Assembly (NCBI GenBank): GCA_044869805.1
Contig: JBIOXV010000187.1
Span: forward strand, 1-64,000
Length of the DNA stretch: 64,000 nt
Source of the DNA: CAWDVR01 sp044869805
GTDB lineage: Bacteria > Acidobacteriota > Thermoanaerobaculia > Multivoradales > SZUA-115
Reading direction: 5' to 3'
Positions 34,007-43,384 of the stretch are shown here, piece after piece (position 1 is the stretch's first letter; every line of letters starts with the position of its first letter). The position numbers and the translations under genes are program-made. The notes under the pieces were generated by a model. It did not search any database. It had not been told where the DNA came from and saw only the letters and a list, made by a program, of their open reading frames with translations.

Positions 34007-35227
34007 TCAGCTCGCCAGCACCTTGCCGCGGGTCTCCGGCAGCGTCCAGATCCACAGGCCCGCCGCCACTGCGAAGCCGGCGGCGAGCGCGATGCCGCCC
34101 GCCATGCCCCAGCGCGGCGTCACGGCGGCGATCACCACCGGCGCCAGGAACTGCACGCCGCGCGACAGGTTCATGATGATCGACAGGGCGCTGCCTCGCA
34201 CCCGGGTGGTGAAGAGCTCGGAGAAGGTCGGACCGTAGCTCGACCAGGTGCCGGTGCCGAGGCCGGAGACGAAGAGGAAGACCAGCACCAGGCTCGGGAT
34301 GCCGGCGATCCACGGCCAGAAGACGGTGAACATCAGGAGGCCGAGCGCCATCAGGCCCGAGAACAGCGTGAACGAGAGCCGGCGCCCCCAGCGGTCGGAG
34401 AGGTAGCCGAAGGCGAGATAGCCGGTGAGCGAGCCGAGCACGAAGCACAGCGTGGCGCGGCCGGAGCGCGCCAGGGTCAGGCCGCGCTCGGCTTGCAGGT
34501 AGAGCGGCAGCCACGACACCGCGAACCAGTAGTTCGACATGTTGAGCAGGGTGAGCACGAAGCACTTCCAGAAGATCGGGGTCTGCGGGCCGGCCAGGAG
34601 CTCGCGCGCCACGGAGCCGCGCCGCTCCTGCGCCTGCCAGAGGTCGGACTCGGGCACCATGGACAGCAGGGCGAGCGAGAGCGCGGGAAGGGCCGAGAGC
34701 GCGAACACCACCCGCCAGCCGATCTCCGGCGCCACGAACGAGCCCACGATCGCTGCCAGGCCGAGGCCCAGCGGCGCGCCGCTCTGCGCGAGCGCCCCGA
34801 AGCGGCCGCGCAACGCGGCCGGCACGGTCTCGCCGATCAGCGCCTGGCCCGCGCCCCACGAGCCGCCGATGCCGAGCCCCGCCACTCCGCGCGCCACGGC
34901 GAGCCAGACGACGTCGGGGGCTGCAGCGCAGAGCGCGTTGCCGGCGGTGAAGGTGACGACCGCGAGCGCCGCCGAGGCGCGACGGCCGAAGCGGTCGGCG
35001 AGGCCGCCGAAGAGAAAGCCGCCGACACCCGTGGCGCCGATGGCCACGCCGGTCAACCAGCCGAGGTTGCCCTGTACGCCCGGGAGGTCGCGCTGGAGCG
35101 CGGGCAGGAGAAAGCTGAAGACGGTGAGCGAGTAGAAACCGAACAGCCACACGCCCCAGGCGAAGGCGAGGATGGCGTAGTGCGGGCGTGTCGGCCGCGA
35201 GGCGTCGCGGAGGGGGAGCGCGTGCAT
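34007..35227 (-). CDS. Major facilitator superfamily transporter
   Basis: A 406-residue, 12-helix MFS permease. Between helices 2 and 3 it has GGLADRFGRRAS, the classic G-x-L-x-D-R-x-G-R-R loop of drug and sugar-acid transporters; the second-half copy is GYLSDRWGRRLSF. GIGGSWGAGQALIGE fits the helix 5 motif of the sialic-acid/metabolite:H+ (aromatic or sugar acid) branches. The substrate is unknown. It lies directly upstream of the 319-residue unknown gene and is divergent from the beta-barrel gene at 35370. Confidence 0.88.
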   Translation of the reverse strand: MHALPLRDASRPTRPHYAILAFAWGVWLFGFYSLTVFSFLLPALQRDLPGVQGNLGWLTGVAIGATGVGGFLFGGLADRFGRRASAALAVVTFTAGNALCAAAPDVVWLAVARGVAGLGIGGSWGAGQALIGETVPAALRGRFGALAQSGAPLGLGLAAIVGSFVAPEIGWRVVFALSALPALSLALLSMVPESDLWQAQERRGSVARELLAGPQTPIFWKCFVLTLLNMSNYWFAVSWLPLYLQAERGLTLARSGRATLCFVLGSLTGYLAFGYLSDRWGRRLSFTLFSGLMALGLLMFTVFWPWIAGIPSLVLVFLFVSGLGTGTWSSYGPTFSELFTTRVRGSALSIIMNLSRGVQFLAPVVIAAVTPRWGMAGGIALAAGFAVAAGLWIWTLPETRGKVLAS

Positions 35228-35369
35228 GGGCGGGATGATGATTTACGGGCGGAGTCTACCCTGGCTCCTGATCTAGGGAGGTGGATGCGCAAGGGGGCAG
35301 GCACCCGACTGTGCGAAGATCTCGCCCGAAGCGAGTGAGGCCCCAACGACCCACAGGAGACCGACCCTG

Positions 35370-35912
35370 ATGACGCGCAAGCTCGAGGCACTGCTCACCG
35401 CCAGCCTGCTCATCGCCACCCTGACCGTCGTCCTGGCGAGCCCGGCCGAAGCCGGACAACACCGCATCGGCGCCGGCGTCAACTACTGGAAGACCATCGA
35501 CGACCTCGACGACGAAGGCTTCGAGAACATCGGCGACATCGACGACAGCGGCGTCGCGGAGGTCGTCTCCTACCAGTACTGGCCGCAGGGCTTGATCGGC
35601 TTCGAGGTCGACCTCGAGCACTTCCCGGACGGCTTCGGCGGCTCGACCGACGACGCCTGGTCGCCGCAGGTGTACATCACCGCGGGCCACGGCATCTACG
35701 GCGGCCTCGGCGTGGGCGTCACCAATTCCTCGGACTTCGACGGCGACTGGTCCGACCCGTTCTATGCCGCCAAGCTCGGCTTCAACATGGCCCTGCTGCC
35801 GCACGTCAGTCTCGACCTCTACGGCAACTACCGCTTCGACGCCTGGAGCGAGCTCAACGACGCCGACACCGACACGGTGTTCCTCGGCGCCCTGGTGCGG
35901 ATCACTTTCTGA
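35370..35912 (+). CDS. Small outer-membrane beta-barrel protein
   Basis: A 180-residue exported protein with a signal peptide (MTRKLEALLTASLLIATLTVVLASPAEA|G). The mature part consists of alternating hydrophobic beta-strands with aromatic girdles (HRIGAGVNYWK, GLIGFEVDLEHF, GIYGGLGVGV, FYAAKLGFNMAL, VSLDLYGNYRFDAW). It ends in Phe (ALVRITF), the usual signal for the outer-membrane assembly machinery. About eight strands suit an OmpW/OmpA-like barrel. Acidic loops (DDLDDEG, NDADTDTD type) could bind cations. Its end overlaps the convergent M16 gene by 11 bases. Confidence 0.75.
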   Translation: MTRKLEALLTASLLIATLTVVLASPAEAGQHRIGAGVNYWKTIDDLDDEGFENIGDIDDSGVAEVVSYQYWPQGLIGFEVDLEHFPDGFGGSTDDAWSPQVYITAGHGIYGGLGVGVTNSSDFDGDWSDPFYAAKLGFNMALLPHVSLDLYGNYRFDAWSELNDADTDTVFLGALVRITF

Positions 35913-37389
35913 GCGCCAGCGTCAACGGGTCGACCAGCGGCGCCTCCTCGACCGCGCCGAAGGCCGCCCCCAACGAGCTCCAGCCGGCGGCGGCCGGCGG
36001 CGCCGGGCCTACCAGCACCACGGTCAGCGCCTCCGGGTGGAGCCAGGCGCGGGCGACGCGCGCCACCTCCGCCGGCGTGACGCGGGCGTAGCGCTCGGCG
36101 GCCCGCGCCCAGAAGTCCAGCGGCCGGCCCGCGAGCTCGTCGGCGGCGAGGGCCGCGGCCAGGTCGCGCGGCGCCTCGAAGCCGCGTGCGAGCTTGGCGA
36201 GGAGCGAGGCGCGCGCCAGATCCACCTCCTCGGCCGAGGGCGGGGCGGTGTGCAGGCGATCGAGCTCCTGGCGCACCAGCGCCAGGGCGCGGGCCGCCTT
36301 GTCCGGCTGGGTCTGGAAGCGGATCTGGAAGGCTCCCGGCCACAGCACACCGAGCCCAGGGTCCGAGGCGGGGTGATAGATCAGCCCTTCCTCGGTGCGC
36401 AGCCCGCGCACCAGCCGCGAGGTGAAGTCGCCGCCTACCAGCAGCTCGTGCAGCACGCCCCAGGCATAGAGGTCGCGGTCCTCCCAGCGGCCGAGCCAGG
36501 CATGGCCGGTGTGGCCGAGCGCCACGTGCGTCTGCTTGGCCGGGGCGGCGATCGCCAGCACGCGTGGCCCCGCCGGCGGCGCCTCGCCGCCGGCCGGCGG
36601 CGGCCAGGGAGAGCCGGTGCCTGGGGACGCCCAGGCGGCCAGCTCGTGCTCGAGGCGGGCGAGCACGGCACGCGGCTCCACGTCGCCCGCCACGGCGATG
36701 GCGAAGTTGCGCGGCGCCAGATATCGGCCGTGGAAGGCGGCGAGGTCGGAGCGGCTCAGGGCCTCGATCTCGGCGGCGGTCGCGAGGCGGGCCGCGGCGT
36801 GGCGGCGGCCGAAGAGGCGCCAGTCCCACTCGCGCTGCAGCACGGCCGCGGGGTCGTCGTTGCGCTTGGCCATCGCCGCCACCAGCGCCGTCTTCTCCTG
36901 CGCCAGCGCCGCCTCGTCCCAGCCCGGCTCGCGGAGCATCTCGAGGAACAGGCCGAGCCCGGCGTCGAGCTGCGAGGAGAGCACGTTGAGGCTGGCCGTG
37001 GAGATGGCTGGGCCGCTCGCCACCTGGACTCGCGCCGCGAGCTGGTCGAGCGCGCCGTCGAAAGCGGCCGGAGGCAGGCGTCGAGTGCCGCCGCGCCGCA
37101 GCATGCGGGCTGCGAGGGAGGACACCCCGGCCCGATCGGCAGGGTCCAGGAAGGCGCCCGCCCGCACCTGCACCAGGATGTCGACCAGGGGCAAGGTGTG
37201 GTCTTCGACCACGTAGACCGGAGTGCCGCTCGCCAGGCGATGACGGAATTCCCGCGCCGCCGGCAGCCTTGCCTCGGCGGACGGGAAACGGAGCTCCTCG
37301 GGCCGCGCGGGAATCTGCACCGGCGGCTGCTCCCCGGCTGCCAAGGGCGCCAGCCAGGCAGCGAGCAGCCAGCAAGAGGCCCGCCTCAT
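35902..37389 (-). CDS. M16 peptidase family, non-catalytic subunit
   Basis: A 495-residue exported M16 (insulinase/MPP-like) protein with a signal peptide (ASCWLLAAWLAPLAAG). The two-domain fold is clear from RHRLASGTPVYVVEDHTLPLVDI, KTALVAAMAKRNDDP, YLAPRNFAIAVAGDVEP and GGDFTSRLVRGLRTEEGLIY. The zinc motif HxxEH is absent: the place is taken by AARMLRRGGTRRLP. So it is the inactive half of a heterodimer, its partner being the catalytic gene directly upstream, with which it overlaps by four bases (ATGA). Together they should form a periplasmic clamshell protease acting on oligopeptides. Confidence 0.85.
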   Translation of the reverse strand: MRRASCWLLAAWLAPLAAGEQPPVQIPARPEELRFPSAEARLPAAREFRHRLASGTPVYVVEDHTLPLVDILVQVRAGAFLDPADRAGVSSLAARMLRRGGTRRLPPAAFDGALDQLAARVQVASGPAISTASLNVLSSQLDAGLGLFLEMLREPGWDEAALAQEKTALVAAMAKRNDDPAAVLQREWDWRLFGRRHAAARLATAAEIEALSRSDLAAFHGRYLAPRNFAIAVAGDVEPRAVLARLEHELAAWASPGTGSPWPPPAGGEAPPAGPRVLAIAAPAKQTHVALGHTGHAWLGRWEDRDLYAWGVLHELLVGGDFTSRLVRGLRTEEGLIYHPASDPGLGVLWPGAFQIRFQTQPDKAARALALVRQELDRLHTAPPSAEEVDLARASLLAKLARGFEAPRDLAAALAADELAGRPLDFWARAAERYARVTPAEVARVARAWLHPEALTVVLVGPAPPAAAGWSSLGAAFGAVEEAPLVDPLTLALRK

Positions 37390-38717
37390 CGAGCGGCCTC
37401 AGCGCGTACCAGCTCCACGACCAGCCGGTTCTGGCGCTGGAAGTAAGTCGCCGCCACCCGCTGCACGTCGGCCGGCTGCACGGACTGCAGCAGCTCGCCC
37501 TGGCGGTTGATCCAGCGCCAGTCCCCCATGCCGGCCTGCAGCAGGATGCGCCCGGCGAGGAAGTAGGGGCTGACCAGCCGGCGGTAACCGTCGGCGAGGA
37601 GGCCGTTCTTGACCCGCGCCAGCTCCTCGGCGCCGAGCGGCCCGGTGGCGAGATCACCGAGCACGCGGCCGATCGCCTCTTCGATGGCCGCCAGCGAGTC
37701 TTCCACGGAGGCCCCGACGGCTGCGGCTGCCTCGGCCTTTACCGCGAAGTACCCGGCCCCGGCCTGGGTCTGCTGCTCGGCCGAGGCGCGGCCGGCGAGC
37801 CCGGGCGCCACCAGCGCAGCCTGGAGCCGGCCACTGCGGCCGTTGAGCACCCCGGCCAGGACCTCGAGCGCCGGCACGTCGGCGTGGAGGAAGGGCGCGG
37901 TGTGGTAGCGCAACGCGAGCTGGGGTGTGCACGGGCAGGAGGCGCGCAGCCGCTTCTCGGCCTTCTGCGGCGGCTCGACGGTGGCTGCGGCCGGCGGCAC
38001 GGGCCGCGCCGGCAGGCGCCCGAAGTAGCGCTCGGCCAGCTCCTTGACCGCGGCCGGGTCGAAGCGGCCGATGAGCACCGCGGTGAGATTGCCCGGGGCA
38101 TAGTGCTGATCGAAGAAGCGCCTCACCTCGGGCTCGCCCACGCTCTCGAGGTCGCCGGGCCAGCCCCAGCGCGAGCGGCGGTACGGGTGGGCCTGCCAGA
38201 ACGCCGCGTCGATCTCCTCCTCAAAGGCGCCGGTCGGGGAGCCCAGCATCTGGCGCTGCTCCTCGCGTACCACCTGGCGCTCGGCCTCCAGGCCGAGGAA
38301 GGCAGGGGAGAGCAGGCGGTCGGACTCCAGCCAGAACCACAGCTCGAGCTTCTCGGCCGGCACCGACACCAGGTAGACCGTGGCGTCCTGGGTGGTGAAG
38401 GCGTTGACGCCGGTGGCACCGGCCGCGGTGTAGTGCCGGTCGATCGCCCCCGGCTCGGGCATCGTCGTGGTGCCCTTGAACATCAGGTGCTCGAGGAAGT
38501 GGGCGAGCCCGGTGGCGCCCTCGGGCTCGCGCGCCGAGCCGGCCTTCACCACCCAGCCCGCCGCCACGTTGGCGAGCCTCTGCCGGGTGAAGAGCAGGAA
38601 CTTCATGCCGTTGCCGAGCTGCAGCTCGGTAGCTTCGAGGCGCGCGGGCGCCGTCTCGGCGCCGGCCGCCAGCGGCGCCGCGGCGAGGAGCGCGACGACG
38701 GCGAGCCAGCGAAGCAT
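37386..38717 (-). CDS. M16 zinc peptidase, catalytic subunit
   Basis: A 443-residue exported protease with a signal peptide (MLRWLAVVALLAAAPLAAGA). The inverted zinc motif is H73-F-L-E76-H77 in GLAHFLEHLMFKGT, and EEQRQM downstream supplies the third ligand Glu. The C-terminal half has the YFAVKAEA and YRRLVSPYFLAGRI segments of M16B enzymes. ATG overlaps by one base the stop of the acyltransferase gene (TGATG), and its stop overlaps the start of the inactive partner. Probably a periplasmic peptidase for small peptides or signal-peptide remnants. Confidence 0.9.
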   Translation of the reverse strand: MLRWLAVVALLAAAPLAAGAETAPARLEATELQLGNGMKFLLFTRQRLANVAAGWVVKAGSAREPEGATGLAHFLEHLMFKGTTTMPEPGAIDRHYTAAGATGVNAFTTQDATVYLVSVPAEKLELWFWLESDRLLSPAFLGLEAERQVVREEQRQMLGSPTGAFEEEIDAAFWQAHPYRRSRWGWPGDLESVGEPEVRRFFDQHYAPGNLTAVLIGRFDPAAVKELAERYFGRLPARPVPPAAATVEPPQKAEKRLRASCPCTPQLALRYHTAPFLHADVPALEVLAGVLNGRSGRLQAALVAPGLAGRASAEQQTQAGAGYFAVKAEAAAAVGASVEDSLAAIEEAIGRVLGDLATGPLGAEELARVKNGLLADGYRRLVSPYFLAGRILLQAGMGDWRWINRQGELLQSVQPADVQRVAATYFQRQNRLVVELVRAEAAR

Positions 38718-39877
38718 CAGGGCGCCAACTGTGGGGCCACCAGGTCCGCAGGGGGCGTGGGAGGCGCGACCTGTGGCCGCGCAGGCGGGCGCACGGAGGA
38801 TCCACGTCCCGCCATCCACGGCGCGCGCCGGTCGATGAACCAGGCCATCGGCAGGCAGATGAGGATCGAGAGCACGGTTCCCGCGATGATCATCAGCAGC
38901 ACCTGGGCCGGCGAGTTCCAGCCCAGCTTCACGTAGAGGATGCGACCCACGATCGGGTCGACGAGCAGCAGGAAGTAGCTGTTGAGGCACATCAACACCG
39001 CGGTGTGCCGTCCGAGCTCGGTCAGCCAGTTGAAGTGCGCCATCAACTGGCTGGCGGCGAGCATGCAGAGCGCGCCCAGGAGCGAGTTGAAGAAGAACCA
39101 CCGCAGGTCGCCGAACTGGCTGAAGCCGATGGCGACGATCGGAAGCTGGGGAAGCTGGTTGAACGGCCCCTGGTTGAGATCGAAGGTGAAGATCAGCACG
39201 ATGAAGGCGGCTCCCGCCAGCGCGATGTTGGCGGCCCGCGGCAACCGCTCGGGGAAGCGCCAGCGGCGCAGCATGACCCCCACCTGGTAAAAGACCATCA
39301 GCGCCGTCGCCGGCGTGATGTTCCACCAGCCCTGGAGGTGCTTGCTCTGCTGCAGGGCCGGGTACTCCAGCGGGAAGGCCCAAATCAGGAAGACACACGC
39401 CGCGCATACGGCCAGCCCGCCGACCACGGTCTTGGTGACACGGGCGAGGAAGAACTGCGCAGTCTCCATCGTGAAAAGAGTCACCAGGGCCCAGGACACC
39501 GGGTTGAACCACGGCCAGCCCTTGACGATCTCCGCCGCCCGCACCATGGTGGGGGCGAGGGTCTGGGCGTTGAGCTGGTTGCTGGCGGCCATCGCCAGCA
39601 GCACCAGCACGATTCCGATCACATGGAAGGCCAACACCGGCACCAGGCGGGCGCGTGCCCGGTTCTTCATGTAGGCGAGGAAGGTGAGGCCGCGGTCCTT
39701 CCAGAAGTAACCGGAGAGGGTGAAGAACGCGGCCACGAAGGAGCCGGCGCAGAACTTGAACAGCGTGATGCCGATCTCGCTGCCCATGAGGTGGAAGTGG
39801 CCGCCCAGGTGACCGAAGAACACGGTGATGATCCCTAGCCCCTTGAGGGCGTCCGGCCATTCGATTCTCGGCTTCAT
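38717..39877 (-). CDS. Acyltransferase-3 family membrane protein
   Basis: A 386-residue integral membrane protein with about ten helices. It begins RIEWPDALKGLGIITVFFGHLG, the family start in which an Asp-x-x-[KR]-G-x-[GA] motif precedes the active-site His-containing helix. FFTLSGYFWKDRG is the second conserved loop. Such enzymes O-acylate sugars of surface polysaccharides or lipids using cytoplasmic acyl donors. The C-terminal 30 residues are Pro-rich and cytoplasmic. Gene order (ankyrin-PQQ protein 12 bases upstream, M16 pair downstream) gives no substrate, but the nearby glycosyltransferases suggest envelope glycan modification. Confidence 0.85.
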   Translation of the reverse strand: MKPRIEWPDALKGLGIITVFFGHLGGHFHLMGSEIGITLFKFCAGSFVAAFFTLSGYFWKDRGLTFLAYMKNRARARLVPVLAFHVIGIVLVLLAMAASNQLNAQTLAPTMVRAAEIVKGWPWFNPVSWALVTLFTMETAQFFLARVTKTVVGGLAVCAACVFLIWAFPLEYPALQQSKHLQGWWNITPATALMVFYQVGVMLRRWRFPERLPRAANIALAGAAFIVLIFTFDLNQGPFNQLPQLPIVAIGFSQFGDLRWFFFNSLLGALCMLAASQLMAHFNWLTELGRHTAVLMCLNSYFLLLVDPIVGRILYVKLGWNSPAQVLLMIIAGTVLSILICLPMAWFIDRRAPWMAGRGSSVRPPARPQVAPPTPPADLVAPQLAP

Positions 39878-39889
39878 GGGTCAGTCCCC

Positions 39890-41833
39890 TTACTGGCTCG
39901 GCGTTGGCTGCGCGGGAGGCGCCGGCATCGGGCCCTCCCCGAAGGCGAAGAGGTGGTGCCGGCCGCGGACGAAGACTGTCTCGCCGGCGATCGCCGGGGT
40001 CGCGAGGCAGGCCTCGCCCACCAAGTTGGTGGCGAGCAACTGGTACTCGGTGCCGGCCTTGACCACCAGCACCTCGCCGTCCTCGGCGGCCAGGTAGAGC
40101 CGGCCCTCGGCGGCGACCGGCGAGGCCGAGAATCGCTTGCCCGAGCCGAGCCGCTGGCGGTAGACGAGCTCGCCGTTCGCCGACAGGTAAGCGCCGAGCA
40201 CGCCGTCGTCCGAGACCACGTAGAGCAGGTCGCCGTAGAGCAGCGGCGTGGTGTAGTACGGCCCGCCGGTCTTCAGGCTCCACGCCAGGTGGGGGCCGCT
40301 GCTCTCGCCCTCCTCGGGCGAGAGGTCACCGCGCCCACCCGGCCGGATGGCGTAGATCGGCTTCAGGGGGCGGTAGCCGTTGCCGACCACGATCAGGTCG
40401 GCCGAGGCCACGGGCGTGGAGGCCGAGACGAAGGAGTTGCCGGTGGTGAGCGACCACAGCTCGGCCCCGGTCGCCGGGTCGTAGCCGCGGATCTTCTGCA
40501 CGCCGTTGGTCACCAGCTCGGCGCGGTCGCCGCGGGCATGGATCGTGGGCGTGCCCCAAGTGGGCAGCTCGTCGCGCTCGGTCCGCCACACCGGCTTGCC
40601 GTCGGCGAGCGAGAAGGCGGCGACGTAGGAGCCCTTCTGCAGGTCCACCTGCACGATCACCAGCCCGTTCCACAGGATCGGAGAGCTGGCGGTGCCCCAC
40701 TGGAAGCCGGGGTCGTAGAAGAAGCCGGCGTCCATGGGCCCGAGGTCGCGGCTCCAGCGCAGCTCGCCGGTCATCGAGTAGGCGAACAGGCCCTGGTCGC
40801 CGAACAGGGCCACCACCGTGCTGCCGTCGGTGGCCGGTGTGGCGCTGGCGAAGCTGTTCTTGGGATGGCGGCGGGTGCCGGGCAGCCCCTCGGCCGCCGT
40901 GCGCTCCCAGAGCACCGCGCCGCTCTTGGCATCGAGGCAGAGGAGACGCCACGAGTGCTTGACCGCCTCGCTCATCGAGTCCATGGGGTTGCCCGTGTCG
41001 CGCACCGGGGCAGGGTCGCCGTCCTTGACCGCGGTGGTCACGAACACGCGGTCGCCGGCCACCACCGGGCTCGAGTGGCCGAGGCCGGGGATCGCCGTCT
41101 TCCACCGCAAATGACTGCCGGCCACGGCGTCCCACTTCGTCGGCGGATGGGCGGCCTCGGCCACGCCCGATGCCGCCGGGCCGCGGAACTGCGGCCAGGC
41201 GGGGATCACGGGCGCGGCGCTGGTCCGCGCCGCGAGGCGGGCGACCAGATCCTTCTTGCCCATCCGCGTAGCGAAGGAGGCGGCGTGCTCGAGCGTGGCC
41301 GGCGTGAGCTTGGGCGAGGCGAGCAGAGCATCCACGCAGGGCCCATCGCCGCGGACCACGGCCATGGCGAGCGGCGTCAGCCCTTGGGAGAGCTCTTTCT
41401 GATTCGGATCGGCGCCATGGCTGAGCAGCACCGGCAGCACCTCGCAGTGGCCGCCGAAAGCGGCCCACAGCAAAGCGCCCCAGCCGTTGACCTGCTCACG
41501 GGCGGCGACATCCGCTCCGGCGCCGAGCAAGGCCTCGACCACCTCGCGATGGCCATGCTGGGAAGCGAACAGCAAGGCCGTGCCCCCGGCGCGAAACGGA
41601 GCGTCCACCGCCACCCCCGCGGCGAGCAGGCTGCGCACCGTTGCCACGTCGCCGGTCCTGGCCGCGGCCCACAGGCGCTCAGCGCCATCGGCCGGCGGCG
41701 CGGCGGAGAGCGCGCCATCGGCCGCCAGCGCCAGGACGAGCCCCAGTGCGGCGAGGTGCGGTGCGGCGAGCTGCAGCGCGGCTAGCGAATGGCGGCAAGC
41801 GCAGCGGCTGGTTCGCGGGGGAAGGGGGCGCAC
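39890..41833 (-). CDS. Ankyrin-repeat / PQQ-type beta-propeller fusion, secreted
   Basis: A 647-residue exported protein starting at GTG, with a signal segment near residues 15-45 (LAALGLVLALAADGALSA). Residues ~50-200 carry four ankyrin repeats (AARTGDVATVRSLLAAG, FASQHGHREVVEALLGAGAD, AAFGGHCEVLPVLLSHGADPN, AMAVVRGDGPCVDALLA). From WPQFRGPAASG (about 213) to the end is a PQQ-like WD propeller typical of Planctomycetes and Acidobacteria (RWKTAIPGLGHSSPVVAGDRVFVT, LLCLDAKSGAVLWERT, TPATDGSTVVALFGDQGLFAY, GTPTIHARGDRAELVT). PQQ dehydrogenase active-site residues are not evident, so it is probably a binding or assembly scaffold. It leads the minus-strand operon into the acyltransferase. Confidence 0.82.
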   Translation of the reverse strand: MRPLPPRTSRCACRHSLAALQLAAPHLAALGLVLALAADGALSAAPPADGAERLWAAARTGDVATVRSLLAAGVAVDAPFRAGGTALLFASQHGHREVVEALLGAGADVAAREQVNGWGALLWAAFGGHCEVLPVLLSHGADPNQKELSQGLTPLAMAVVRGDGPCVDALLASPKLTPATLEHAASFATRMGKKDLVARLAARTSAAPVIPAWPQFRGPAASGVAEAAHPPTKWDAVAGSHLRWKTAIPGLGHSSPVVAGDRVFVTTAVKDGDPAPVRDTGNPMDSMSEAVKHSWRLLCLDAKSGAVLWERTAAEGLPGTRRHPKNSFASATPATDGSTVVALFGDQGLFAYSMTGELRWSRDLGPMDAGFFYDPGFQWGTASSPILWNGLVIVQVDLQKGSYVAAFSLADGKPVWRTERDELPTWGTPTIHARGDRAELVTNGVQKIRGYDPATGAELWSLTTGNSFVSASTPVASADLIVVGNGYRPLKPIYAIRPGGRGDLSPEEGESSGPHLAWSLKTGGPYYTTPLLYGDLLYVVSDDGVLGAYLSANGELVYRQRLGSGKRFSASPVAAEGRLYLAAEDGEVLVVKAGTEYQLLATNLVGEACLATPAIAGETVFVRGRHHLFAFGEGPMPAPPAQPTPSQ

Positions 41834-41851
41834 CAGGTCCAGGCTCCGTGG

Positions 41852-43384
41852 TCAGGTCTCGGCCTTGGCCGAGGCCCGGCCGGGCTCGAGCTCGGAAGTC
41901 GGCTCCGCTGCCGGTAGCGCAGCGGTCGAGCCGAGCCCTCGCCAGCGCAGGCGGGCGATGGCGGCAAGCATGCGCAGGGCGGTGCGGGCGAGGCGCAGGA
42001 AGCTCGCCGAGTGCTTAGACTCGCCGCCGAAGCGGCGGTGGTAGGAGACCGGGATCTCGATCACCCGCCGGCCGGCGAGCAGCGCCGCGACCATCATCTC
42101 GGGGGAGAGCTCCGGGCCGGTGCCCTTGAGGTGCGGGGCGATCGCCGTCCAGGTCTCGCGCCACAACGCGCGATAGGTGCAGCCCACGTCGGTGAAGCGG
42201 GGTTCGCGCGACCACCACAGCACCTCGGCCAGCTTGGCCACCACCACGTTGGCCCAGCGCACCACGCCGCGCATGTTGGTGCCGTGCTCGTTGAGCTCGC
42301 GGGTGGTACGCGTGCCCACCACCATGTCGGCGTCCTTCAGGTACTCGAGGAGCTTGCCCAGGTCCTTGGCGCGGAAAGAGTGGTCCGCCTCGGTGATCAC
42401 CAGCACGTCGCCGCGCGCCGCGGCGAGGCCGTGGCGGATGGTGTCGCCGTAGCCGGTCAGGCGCACGCTCTCGACCCGGGCGCCGGCCTGGCGCGCCAGC
42501 TCGGCGGTCGAGTCGCGGGAGCTATTGTCCACCACCAGCACCTCGTCCACGTGCGGCGCGAACTCCTTGACCACCGAGGCGATCGAAGCCTCCTCGTTGT
42601 AGGCCGGGACCACGACGCTGATCCGGGCGCTCGGGAAGCGCGCCGAGCGCACCAGGTACTGGGCGTAGTTGTGGTCGTCGGCGGTGTTGACGTTGAGGTA
42701 GGAGCCGGTGAGCCTGTAGGCGCGGACCCGGCCGGGGACCGCGGCCAGCCGGTCGATGGCGTCGGTCAGCTCCACCCGCCGCGAGCGCGCCGACGGCGGA
42801 GTCTCCTCGATGGCCTCGAACAGCCGCGGCGTGAACACGTAGGTGCCGCAGCCGAGCAGGGTGCCCACCCGCCCCTCGGGCTTCTCGACCAGCTTGACGA
42901 TGCGGTCCCCCTCCAGGGCGACGGAGTAGTTGCCGCGGATCTTGGTCTCGTCCTCGGTTTCCATCACGCAGCACAGGGCGTCGAAGTCAGCCTCTCCCCG
43001 CCGCAGCAGACCGAGCTGCGACGCGAGCCCGGCGTGGTTGGTATCGAGGTAGACCTCGTCGCCGAGCACGGTGACGAAGGGCTCGGGGAAGCGATCACGG
43101 GCAAGGAGGATGCCGCGCGCCAGGCCGGCATCCACGTCTTTGCACACCACGTAGTCGATCTCGACGCCCAGGCGCCGCCCGTCGCCGAGCAGAGCTTGCA
43201 CCTGCTCGCCGCGGAAGCCGATCACCACCGTCACCTGGGCGATGCCCAGGGAATCGCGCAGCAGCTCGACATTGCGCTCGATGAGTGCCTTGCCGCCGAC
43301 CTCGAGCAGCACCTTGGGTACGCGCTCGACTTTGGGGTAGGCCCTCACCCCGCGCCCCGCTGCCGGGATCAGGCCGCGGGTCAT
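41852..43384 (-). CDS. Bifunctional nucleotidyltransferase - GT2 glycosyltransferase fusion
   Basis: A 510-residue cytoplasmic protein. Residues 1-~240 are a sugar-1-phosphate nucleotidyltransferase: LIPAAGRGVRAYPKVERVPKVLLEVGGKALI is the NTP-binding start, and VLGDEVYLD, EKPEGRVGTLLGCGTYVF and GSYLNVNTADDHNYA are further conserved parts. Residues ~245-470 are a GT2 (DPM/WbaP-partner-like) domain: ISVVVPAYNEEASIASVV, VVDNSSRDST, VLVITEADHSF and VGTRT. The C terminus is basic. MTRG at 43384 is chosen because it overlaps the upstream stop (ATGA). The fusion would activate a sugar and pass it to a lipid carrier or polymer, and it sits next to two membrane proteins, one a polyprenyl-linked glycosyltransferase candidate. 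Confidence 0.85.
   Translation of the reverse strand: MTRGLIPAAGRGVRAYPKVERVPKVLLEVGGKALIERNVELLRDSLGIAQVTVVIGFRGEQVQALLGDGRRLGVEIDYVVCKDVDAGLARGILLARDRFPEPFVTVLGDEVYLDTNHAGLASQLGLLRRGEADFDALCCVMETEDETKIRGNYSVALEGDRIVKLVEKPEGRVGTLLGCGTYVFTPRLFEAIEETPPSARSRRVELTDAIDRLAAVPGRVRAYRLTGSYLNVNTADDHNYAQYLVRSARFPSARISVVVPAYNEEASIASVVKEFAPHVDEVLVVDNSSRDSTAELARQAGARVESVRLTGYGDTIRHGLAAARGDVLVITEADHSFRAKDLGKLLEYLKDADMVVGTRTTRELNEHGTNMRGVVRWANVVVAKLAEVLWWSREPRFTDVGCTYRALWRETWTAIAPHLKGTGPELSPEMMVAALLAGRRVIEIPVSYHRRFGGESKHSASFLRLARTALRMLAAIARLRWRGLGSTAALPAAEPTSELEPGRASAKAET

Noticed and set aside
37386..40283. 965-codon frame apparently joining the M16 protease to upstream sequence
   Set aside because: The upstream half is out of frame with the acyltransferase and PQQ genes. 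The true start at 38717 has a signal peptide and a TGATG junction.
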